Below are positions 10,561 through 18,920 of a DNA stretch of 43,372 nt, piece after piece (position 1 is the stretch's first letter; each line of letters opens with the position of its first letter). The stretch covers positions 1 through 43,372 of the forward strand of contig JADNYV010000292.1 of the NCBI GenBank assembly GCA_015501055.1. The letters are read 5' to 3'. Both the position numbers and the translations under genes were made by a program. This DNA comes from Mucidula mucida. Its lineage: Eukaryota; Basidiomycota; Agaricomycetes; Agaricales; Physalacriaceae. A model generated the notes under the pieces. The model was given only the letters and a program-made list of their open reading frames with translations. It made no database searches and was not told the DNA's origin.

Positions 10561-10816
10561 CTTTTTTTAACACGCAACACGTTGCGTCCAACAGGGAGCG
10601 CAAACGGCTTCGACAACAGGTCGAGCCTCCGGATTTGAGGCAAAAGGCCTCACATACTTACACGGTGTGTTAGACACCTTTTGCTACTGCTGAAAATTTT
10701 TTTTAGCCCCCCACGGACGTCGGCGAGCCAGTCGCCGTCGCCCATACGTTGGTTGTCACAGGACGCCAGCGCTCCCCCCATTCCTTTCGCTTTCGTCTAC
10801 GCCCTAGGCTACGACG
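10561..10816 (+). other. Element 2 leader with a 16-bp hairpin-forming palindrome
   Basis: Just after the LTR, 10572-10587 reads ACGCAAC-AC-GTTGCGT, a perfect 7-bp inverted repeat. No TGG-type primer site abuts the LTR. The position suggests a role in priming, dimerisation or packaging, which is inference only. The remainder of the leader is pyrimidine- and CG-rich with no gene. Confidence 0.55.
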
Positions 10817-13800
10817 ATGAGCGAAACCTCACGGGCGTCGAAACAGTCGGCACCCTCTCATGTGTCGCGACAGTCGGCACGCTTGCGGCAGGAACTCCCG
10901 GAATTCACGAAGGACGACCTGCCGCGGCAGACTCGGCGACGACAGCCTCAGGCAGCTGAGGATGTCCCGCTACCTATCAGCTTGGACGACATAGGTGACG
11001 CTGGAGGCATTCAGGCATTCCAGCCCCCCATCACGTCAACCGAGCCGGCGCGGTCCCAGTCGGGACTGCCGCCTACACCAACACATGCTGTCTCGAGCAC
11101 GCCGCCTAAGGTCACACCTACGCGGCGCGTTCGAGGCGACTACCGACCATTACCCGATAGTCGGTTTGACGCGGTAAACACGTCGAATCGACAGTCGGAG
11201 GATCTGGGGGCGACACGAGTGAAAGCGAGTGTTAGTCCCCGGGCCGTTGTATCTGATGGAGCAAAAGATGCACCTACGAACGTTGCCAATTTTGAGGCCA
11301 ACGTGCGTGAGGGAGGGCGTCAAGTGCTCGAGTTGCCACCGCAGGTTAACGCCCGCGTGGAAATGTATGTTGAATCATTTCGCAGCCATGCTGCACGAGG
11401 TGATTTGGCTAATCCATTTGACCAGACGATGGACGCAGTTCAACAGAATCTTGCTCTTCCTCGACAGGAGGAAGAGACTGACTCCCAGTATGTGCGTCGC
11501 GTCAGGGCGATGGAACGATCAAGGACAGAAAAGCCGGCGGGGATAATTCGCCCGGCGTCTTCGATGTCGACTACTTCACGATCTTCAGGTCGGACGGCGC
11601 GCTCTTCTGCTTCGGTGAAGGCGTGGCATCAGGACGTGTTCGAGCGTGGAGTTCTACAGATGATTCACAACGGACAGATGGTTGAGTACAACACTAGTAC
11701 AGTACCCAAGCAAGATGTTGTGTTAGAGATAATTGATGGTAATATGATGGCCTATATTGCCTCGAAACCAACCATTCAAGTAAAGATTCCTGATCTGGAC
11801 GATGCTAGATGTGCGCCGTTTATCGCGCGATTTCCGTCGCCTACCTGGGAGCTTGATGAATGGATGCAGGCAACTGATGGCCCGATTGCAGCTGTCGTGC
11901 CAGAGGTACAGGTCCCACAGGAGGCTGAAGATGTTGTACCGGAGACTCCAGTGGTACAGGCTCAGAAGGAGACTGAGACCGTTTGGGAGCGCATGAGGAG
12001 AGAAAGGAAGCAGGCAGCGGCAACGGCGCGTGCAAAGTACAGCGACGTTCCGCAGCCTGACAACCTGAAAGTGCATGAAGCGCACACAGACGCGCAAATA
12101 CTAATATCGGAGAAGCCACCAGTGCCACTGTCTGACGTGTTTGGACGACGTGATGTGTTTGGACGACTCGGTGTGCTGGTCGAGGACGATGTTGAGATCC
12201 CGGTATTGAAGGGGATCAAGACTGAAGAGCCGGAGCCAGTTCAGGTACGAATGACGCGTATTATTGAGGAGACACCTGCCATAGTGCAGGACCCGCGTCG
12301 CACAAGTATTGTGGATGAGACACCTGCCATAGTGCAGAGGCCGCGTCGCACAAGTATTGTGGAGGAGACACCTGTTGTCGTACAGGCACCGCGTCGCGCA
12401 AGTGTCCATGTACGGGCTAGCCAGGAGGCTGTTTCGCCCCGGAAGAAGAACACGTCTGAGAAGGCGCCGGGACGTCGACCACAAAGGTCGGATCCGGCCA
12501 TACATGTGGCGAGTTCGAGACGAGTAACCACTCAGGTTCAGCGCTCACCTACGATAACCCGGCACAAAGCGGCACCGGTACAGACTGTGCCAGTGCGTGC
12601 TCTGCCTACGCCGCCACATCAACCAGACCCCGATCCGAGTGGCTCTGATAGCGACGGTGCCGGCGATAGTGGAGATGATGCTGGTCATGGACCAGGACCA
12701 AGTAATACTGGTCGTAATGTGCCTGATCCGGGGGATAAAATGCCACCTCCAGGAGATGGTGACGATGATGGAGATGATGGAGACGATGGTCCCGGTGATG
12801 ATGGAGATGATAGCCGGAATGGCCGCCCTCCAGTCAACCGTTACGCCAAGCGTCTTCGTCGTTCGACGTCGGTTATGAATGAGGTCAAGCCGGAGACGAA
12901 AGACGAGTTCATATATGTACCTCCAGTACGCGAGACTGGAGTATCAGTATTGGATGCGATCTTTTTCGAAATCGAAGACATGGTCATGGCGCGCTTATAT
13001 CGCGAACTGAACGACCGTGATCGTGAACTTGCAAAGATAATAGCACGCAATGTTGATTCAGCGCCTAAATTCACAGGTGCTACGAATGACATTACGGTGT
13101 TTGATAGATGGGCTCGCGACATGATACGCTGGTTGGATCAGACAGGTGCACATGGGCCTCCCACATTGGAGGATACTGACGCGCCATCTGAGGCTGACCT
13201 GACACGTATCACTCTGCTAGCTCAAGGCCTGGCTGGGGGTGCGTTGGAACACTACCGCCGGGTCACTAATACATATAAGGCTGCAGCAAACCATGGTACT
13301 TCTTTCATTGAGGTACTCCACAGTTTGTTTGTGCAGTTCGTTGATGATGATTCACTGCGCTTGACTGCATCGCGCCTTGAGTCTGCTAAATACATGGTTA
13401 GTGGTGGTGCCCGTGCACTATTCTACTATATGATCAGTCTAGCAAGCTTGATGCCAACGCCGCCAGATGTATATCGGTTCCATTCGATACTATATAACGC
13501 GCTGCCACAGTATATTCGCCGGCAGATGCGGATCGAGGGTATTACGCCCGAACGTACCGCCTCTCTGAACGTGATTATGCAGAGAGCATTAGCACTGGAA
13601 CAGAGTATGAAGTCTGAACGTAAGGATGCCCTCTCCGGAGTACATCCTCGCGCTCGGATAGTGGCCCAGGAGCGACATGCATTGCCAACAATAAAGGCAC
13701 GCGATGTTGTCCCGGCACCCATACCTCGAGAGAGAACACCTCGACGTGACGCGCGACCACCTGCACCCGCCACTTCTAAGCAGGATAACGGAAAATCAGG

Positions 13801-15001
13801 TCGTAGTGCGCCGTATCGAGGAGGTGGACAGAACCAGACAACCCAACGCATTGGGAATAAAGATGTCAAAGTGCGTGGGGCAAAGTCGAAAACTTGTTAC
13901 GCATGCGGACAGGAAGGTCACTTTGCAAAGGACACTGTCTGCCCGCTGTATAGCTTGAACAAAGATCGGGCCGCGGAGACGCTATATCACATTGTAGATG
14001 ATGATGATAGTGAGGATGAGCCTCACGAGTGGGATAATCCAGAGGAAGCCGATCCTTGGGGTGGATCCCAATTCGATGAGGACGCGGCGGATGATGATGT
14101 GGTAAACACAAATCAAGAGGATCCTGTCGACGCCGGCACATCAGACCAGCCACGAGTTGGGATGATGTGGGCTGGTGACTGGGAGGACGTACGCGCCTAT
14201 GGCATGCGTGAGACAGAGGAGTCATACTCAGATAGTGATTGCGAAAGCGTCGCTGAATCAGAGGACGAGTATGTCCTGGAATATGGCGAGTTCCTACGGA
14301 CTATGCAGATTGACGAGACGAGAGACGCTGATGGAAAGCGGGGCTACGTTCCAACGTTAGACCCTACGCGCTCACAGTTGCCTCGCTCGCTAAAACGCCC
14401 TCGTCGTACGAACCAAGAGAAGCGATGCCTAGCAGTGTTTCTTGAGGTTAATGGACATAAGGCGTTCACACTATGTGATAGTGGGTGCACAACTGAGCTT
14501 ATGAGCCACGATTTTGCTCACCTAGTCCAGCCGGAGTTGTTTGAGCTTGATGAGCCTATTACGATTCAGCTTGGTACTAAAGGCAGTCGGTCGCAAATCA
14601 TATATGGGGCGTTCGCACCCTTCTCATATGACAGTAGTAAGATAGCGGTCTCTGGGCGCGAATATTTTGATATCGCGAACGTTGATCGTTATGATGTTGT
14701 TGTCGGAACGTCGTTTATGAGGCGACACAAGATTTCATTGGACTTTGAGTACGATGTAGTCCGTGTGAAGGGCCAGCCCATGCCTACTCTACTAGAGAAG
14801 GAAGAGCTGCACGAGATTGCTCGACGATATTCGGCGAACGTTCAACCGAAGAAGAAGCTGGAGGGTCTAGTCGTCCCAACAAAGCCAAGGCCCAGCCGGT
14901 CTATTCCTCGGGAGGATTTGAAGTCAGATATCAAGGGCAAGGCCAGGGCTTCTGCTGAGGGGGAGCGTTACGCTCACCTGAAGAAGAAGCCAAGGGATTG
15001 A
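10817..15001 (+). CDS. gag: Gag-protease of element 2 (1394 residues)
   Basis: One long ORF begins MSETSRASKQSAPSH. The first 700 residues are charged and low-complexity: three 16-residue tandem repeats of the type ETPAIVQxPRRTS (12260-12403) and a Gly/Asp-rich tract (about 12630-12820). A capsid-like Gag region follows (FDRWARDMIRWLDQ, AQGLAGGALEHYRR, near 13090-13620). Next is one zinc knuckle, CYACGQEGHFAKDTVC, with an unusual six-residue His-Cys gap instead of four. The C-terminal retropepsin has FTLCDSGCTTELMS (active DSG near 14477) and DVVVGTSFMRRH. The ORF ends at TGA (14999-15001), after which the same frame stays open into RT. It is long for a Gag-protease. Confidence 0.93.
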   Translation: MSETSRASKQSAPSHVSRQSARLRQELPEFTKDDLPRQTRRRQPQAAEDVPLPISLDDIGDAGGIQAFQPPITSTEPARSQSGLPPTPTHAVSSTPPKVTPTRRVRGDYRPLPDSRFDAVNTSNRQSEDLGATRVKASVSPRAVVSDGAKDAPTNVANFEANVREGGRQVLELPPQVNARVEMYVESFRSHAARGDLANPFDQTMDAVQQNLALPRQEEETDSQYVRRVRAMERSRTEKPAGIIRPASSMSTTSRSSGRTARSSASVKAWHQDVFERGVLQMIHNGQMVEYNTSTVPKQDVVLEIIDGNMMAYIASKPTIQVKIPDLDDARCAPFIARFPSPTWELDEWMQATDGPIAAVVPEVQVPQEAEDVVPETPVVQAQKETETVWERMRRERKQAAATARAKYSDVPQPDNLKVHEAHTDAQILISEKPPVPLSDVFGRRDVFGRLGVLVEDDVEIPVLKGIKTEEPEPVQVRMTRIIEETPAIVQDPRRTSIVDETPAIVQRPRRTSIVEETPVVVQAPRRASVHVRASQEAVSPRKKNTSEKAPGRRPQRSDPAIHVASSRRVTTQVQRSPTITRHKAAPVQTVPVRALPTPPHQPDPDPSGSDSDGAGDSGDDAGHGPGPSNTGRNVPDPGDKMPPPGDGDDDGDDGDDGPGDDGDDSRNGRPPVNRYAKRLRRSTSVMNEVKPETKDEFIYVPPVRETGVSVLDAIFFEIEDMVMARLYRELNDRDRELAKIIARNVDSAPKFTGATNDITVFDRWARDMIRWLDQTGAHGPPTLEDTDAPSEADLTRITLLAQGLAGGALEHYRRVTNTYKAAANHGTSFIEVLHSLFVQFVDDDSLRLTASRLESAKYMVSGGARALFYYMISLASLMPTPPDVYRFHSILYNALPQYIRRQMRIEGITPERTASLNVIMQRALALEQSMKSERKDALSGVHPRARIVAQERHALPTIKARDVVPAPIPRERTPRRDARPPAPATSKQDNGKSGRSAPYRGGGQNQTTQRIGNKDVKVRGAKSKTCYACGQEGHFAKDTVCPLYSLNKDRAAETLYHIVDDDDSEDEPHEWDNPEEADPWGGSQFDEDAADDDVVNTNQEDPVDAGTSDQPRVGMMWAGDWEDVRAYGMRETEESYSDSDCESVAESEDEYVLEYGEFLRTMQIDETRDADGKRGYVPTLDPTRSQLPRSLKRPRRTNQEKRCLAVFLEVNGHKAFTLCDSGCTTELMSHDFAHLVQPELFELDEPITIQLGTKGSRSQIIYGAFAPFSYDSSKIAVSGREYFDIANVDRYDVVVGTSFMRRHKISLDFEYDVVRVKGQPMPTLLEKEELHEIARRYSANVQPKKKLEGLVVPTKPRPSRSIPREDLKSDIKGKARASAEGERYAHLKKKPRD
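12260..12403 (+). repeat. Three 48-bp tandem repeats in Gag of element 2
   Basis: Units 12260-12307, 12308-12355 and 12356-12403 each encode a 16-residue motif containing ETP(A/V)(I/V)VQ and PRR(T/A)S. Units one and two are nearly identical; unit three is more diverged. The in-frame period suggests recent expansion by replication slippage in a disordered part of Gag. Confidence 0.9.
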
Positions 15002-16914
15002 CAGTCCCCGCCTCGGGTATTCAACCAAGGTCGAGAAGTTCGCACGACTCCGCTTTGGATGCACGTCGAGGAGTCCGAGAAGGCTAAATCGAATGAATCT
15101 GCATCTGCGGGTCTCAGTCGACACTTGCCGGTCTTGCTAGGTCCCGAGGATGGGATAATGATTGAGGATATTGAAGATATTGCGAATCGGGCGATGGCTA
15201 TGGACATTGCCGATCCGCAGACAAAAATCTATCTAAACGAGATTGATGAGCTACTGCGTGAGCTGGAGCTGCCTCGTTATTCGCGTGTTCAAACACACGT
15301 AGAAGACGAGACGGTAGCACAGACCCAGGCGGAAGTCATTGATGACATACCTTGTCTGAACTTGGAGGAGTCCCTTCAAGCAACGGCGGGGCTGTTCCAA
15401 ATGCGAACAAGAAAGGATAGTGACCAGGAATTGACTGAAGAGGACGTTCCCAGGTTGCGTCAGCAATGGATGGAGTGCTGTGCAGATATACTTGCCGGCC
15501 CACCAGAGAAATTGCCACCGTTGAGAGAGGTGAATCATACGATTCCTCTGATCGACGAAGCAAAGAAGTACCAGTACTACACGCCCAAGTGTCCCGACTC
15601 CATGAAACCGCAGCTTCTTGAGAAGATTAAGCAGTATCAGCGGTCGGGATGGTGGGAACGTCAGACGGCTACACAAGCTGCGCCAATGCTTTGTGTCCCA
15701 AAGAAGGATAGCAGCTTGCGTACGACAATTGATTGTCGTAAACGAAATGAGAATACGCACAAGGATGTGACACCATTTCCAGATCAGGATCATATCCGGC
15801 TGGACGTGGCGCGCAAGCGTGTGCGTAGCAAGATTGATTTGTCAAATGCCTATGAACAGGTGCGAACGATTCCCGGCGATGTCTGGAAGTCAGTGTTCTC
15901 AACTGTGTTTGGGACGTTTGTAAGTCACGTAATGCAGCAGGGTGATTGTAACGCACCCTCTACATTCCAAAGACTGATGTACACGATGTTCCAAGACTAT
16001 ATTGGAATATTCATGCATGTTTACCTTGATGACATCTTCGTATTCAGTGATTCGATAGCCGAACATGAGAACACTTGGGTCTCATATTTGCGCGCCTTCG
16101 GGAGCACGAATTCTACCTGAAAGCGGAGAAGTTAGATCTCTACGCAGCTGAAGTGGACTGCTTAGGGCACATGATTGATGATCGTGGCCTTCATGCAGAC
16201 ACAGATAAGCTGGCGAAGATTCGTAATTGGCGTGTACCACGAAATTACAATGATGTACAGAAGTTTCTGGGTATGGTGACATACCTGGGACATTTCTTGC
16301 CGGATATCACTGCGTATACGACGCCGTTATCGGAAATGGCTATGAACCATCAACCGTTCTATTGGCGACCGATACATGATACATGCTTTGAGCGAATCAA
16401 ACAATTGTGTTGCTCAACGCCAATCCTACGCCCGATTCGACCAGACTTAGATGAACCTATATGGGTAATCTGTGACGCGTCAATTAGAGGTGTAGGTGCA
16501 ATGTATGGGCAAGGACCTACTTGGCAGACATGTCGGCCAGCGGGGTTCATGTCTAGGAAGTTTTCAAACTCTCAGAGGCACTATGCAGTCTTCGAGCAAG
16601 AGACGCTAGCCATCCTCGAGGCACTCCTAAAGTGGGAAGATAAGCTAGTCGGTTATCGCATCCATGTGGTGACCGACCATAAAGCACTTGAATTTTTCAA
16701 GACGCAACGTCGGCTGTCAAGCCGACAGATGCGTTGGATGGAATACTTAGCGCGTTTTGACTTCGATATCAACTATGTGAAGGGCGTCAATAATAAGGTT
16801 GCGGACGCGCTGTTGCGTTACTACGAGACAGACGAACCTGATGAGGTACAGCCTCCCGAAGACTATGCCAATGCAGATATTCGTCTAGATAGACTCGGCG
16901 AGGATTTACCGAGT
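15002..16914 (+). pseudogene. pol: Reverse transcriptase and RNase H of element 2 (with frameshifts)
   Basis: This region continues the gag-protease frame after a single UGA. RT has AAPMLCVPKKDSSLRT, KIDLSNAYEQV and VYLDDIFVFSDS (YLDD near 16023). Near 16070 the frame shifts by one base: HEN..TWVSY versus the expected continuation FARLREHEFYLKAEKLDLY in the next frame. RNase H follows (VICDASIRGVGAMYG, FEQETLAILEA, VVTDHKALEFF). Another one-base shift near 16915 is needed to enter the integrase frame. The two shifts look like mutations rather than programmed sites, because each falls inside a conserved protein stretch. With LTRs this similar the damage must be recent, or inherited through trans-complementation. 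Confidence 0.85.
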
Positions 16915-16949
16915 GGTCGGCTGCAGGAAGTCCACGAGCACCTGCGGCT

Positions 16950-18680
16950 ATGCAGACTCGTCGGCAGACTGAGGCGCGAAAACTGGCAGAGCGCCTTGAG
17001 CCGCGTGATGTTGAAGCAGCGGAGATGGAGGCGGCGCGGGAACCTGACCCAGAAGTACCGCACGAGCTGCCAACAGTTAACCCAACTGTGTTCGAATCAC
17101 GCGCGAAGGACAATGTGATGCCACTGACGCTGGAGACGGATGATGAGTTCCTCGCTGACATTCGGCGGTGGTACTCTGAAGATCCGTTGTTCAGTAAGAT
17201 TATCAAGAAGCCTGAAGATCACCCACGGTTTTCAGTAACTGAGGGCCTGATTTTCACGAATAACCTAGGCGGCGAACGTGTGCTATGCATCCCGAAGTCG
17301 CCTGCAGGTCAACGCTCTCTACGAGGAGCAATACTGGAAACGGCTCACCGGACAGTGGGACATTTCGGTGCTCAACGCACATCTGATTATGTCCGGCGCT
17401 GGTACTGGTGGCCGAAGATATCCGCAATGACCGACAGGTTCTGCAAAACGTGTCAGACATGCCATGCGGCTAAGGGAAGTTATCGCGCACCGGCTGGAAA
17501 GCTACACTCCCTTCCCGTTCCAACGGGAAAGTGGCGCTCAATAGCAATGGACTTTGTTGGCCCATTTCCGGAGGTGCAAGGATACAATTACCTGTGGGTA
17601 ATCATCTGTCGATTAACATCACAGGTGCATTTGATACCCGTACATACCACGAATACTGCGACGGACTTGTCGTTGATCTATCTGAGAGAGATTGTGCGAC
17701 TGCACGGCCTCCCAGAGTCGATCGTGTCAGATCGTGATTCTAAATTCACGTCAACATGGTGGCGGCAGCTCCATCGCTTGTTGGGCGCCAAGTTGCTGAT
17801 GTCGACCTCGTTTCATCCACAAACGGATGGTATCACAGAACGTGCTAATCGGTCGGTCGCCCAGATCTTCCGAGCAGCAATCCGCGCTGATCAGAAGGAC
17901 TGGCTGATGAAGACTCCATTAGTCGAGTTTGCTCTGAATGCTAGCATAAACGAGACGACAGGATTCGCACCTTTTGAGTTGGTGTACGGCTACGTACCAT
18001 CGATGATTCGAGAGGTTCCTGAGTTCCCTAACATCCAGCCGGGTATCCGCGCCTTCGGCGCACAAGCCATGCAGAATCTGTACGATGCGCATGAGGCAAT
18101 CATAGCGGCACGCGTGTTTCAAGCTCACAAAGCAAACAGGAAGCGTCGCGAGGAGCCCGAGATTAAGCCCGGGTCGAGAGTTTACCTGTCAACTCGGAAC
18201 ATTAACTTCCCAAAAGGCAGGGCTCGAAAACTCTTACCTAAGTTTATCGGGCCATATACAGTGGAAGAGGCATTCCCAGCGACGTCAACGTACACGCTGG
18301 AATTGCCCGAGACATTAGTGAAACGACGCCTGCATAACAGGTTCCACGTTAGCCTGCTCCGCCCATATGAGGAGTCAGACGCACTGCTTTTCCCAGATCG
18401 TAGCGCGCCTGAACCATATGACTTCGGCGCGTCACCCGACGCAGAATTCTTTGTTGATGGTATCGCGGACCACGAGTGGCGTCGGACAAAGATCTGGTTC
18501 CACGTTCGGTGGATGTCAGGCGATGAGACATTTGAGCCACTAGATAACGTCAAGGATCTAAGTGCGCTTGATGAGTACCTCAAATTGAAAGGTGTCGCGA
18601 AATGGGAGGACTTACCAAAGCCTGCCCGTGCAACATCAAGAACACCTGCAAAACGCGCTCGAGCGCGTAAGACGGGATAG
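16950..18680 (+). CDS. Integrase of element 2 with chromo-like C-terminus
   Basis: It contains the H-H-C-C zinc module (HRTVGHFGAQRTS..CKTCQTCH, near 17345-17465), the core Asp-Asp-Glu (MDFVGPFPEV, VSDRDSKFTS, GITERANRS) and a C-terminal region with PGSRVYLSTRNINF and LLPKFIGPYTV. A chromodomain-like fold ends it (AEFFVDGIADHEWRR, WFHVRWMSGDETFEPL). In known chromoviruses such a domain guides integration toward particular chromatin. The start shown is the first ATG in frame; in the active ancestor it would be part of Pol, and the frame is open upstream of this ATG. Confidence 0.9.
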   Translation: MQTRRQTEARKLAERLEPRDVEAAEMEAAREPDPEVPHELPTVNPTVFESRAKDNVMPLTLETDDEFLADIRRWYSEDPLFSKIIKKPEDHPRFSVTEGLIFTNNLGGERVLCIPKSPAGQRSLRGAILETAHRTVGHFGAQRTSDYVRRWYWWPKISAMTDRFCKTCQTCHAAKGSYRAPAGKLHSLPVPTGKWRSIAMDFVGPFPEVQGYNYLWVIICRLTSQVHLIPVHTTNTATDLSLIYLREIVRLHGLPESIVSDRDSKFTSTWWRQLHRLLGAKLLMSTSFHPQTDGITERANRSVAQIFRAAIRADQKDWLMKTPLVEFALNASINETTGFAPFELVYGYVPSMIREVPEFPNIQPGIRAFGAQAMQNLYDAHEAIIAARVFQAHKANRKRREEPEIKPGSRVYLSTRNINFPKGRARKLLPKFIGPYTVEEAFPATSTYTLELPETLVKRRLHNRFHVSLLRPYEESDALLFPDRSAPEPYDFGASPDAEFFVDGIADHEWRRTKIWFHVRWMSGDETFEPLDNVKDLSALDEYLKLKGVAKWEDLPKPARATSRTPAKRARARKTG

Positions 18681-18920
18681 ACCTAAAAGTGGTCGTGATA
18701 CTGCCCGTGGTGGCTGTGTCATTCCAATGATGAAGGATCGGAATGATATTGCTCCCAACGCGCGGGTAGCTGCATAAGCGAAGAGGTCAGATTTTTCCCT
18801 GGTGTACAACATGAGGACGGTGTGTTAGCCAGGTGGAACTTGACTCACAGCGCGGCAAGTCGGGACTTAAAATAGTTTTAAGCCGGGGTGATAGCAGTGT
18901 TGTGCTGAATTCACCCCAGC
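18681..18920 (+). other. Spacer before ORF3 with two consecutive hairpins
   Basis: There is no gene here. Two inverted repeats lie just before ORF3: CTTAAAA-TAG-TTTTAAG (18866-18882) and GGGGTGA..TCACCCC (18885-18891 with 18911-18917). Their position directly upstream of a downstream ORF in a polycistronic retroelement RNA makes a translational or processing role possible but unproven. Splicing or an internal promoter could equally expose ORF3. Confidence 0.5.

Noticed and set aside
11723..12097. Minus-strand ORFs across Gag of element 2 (also 12101-12505)
   Set aside because: Antisense shadows of a strongly biased coding region.
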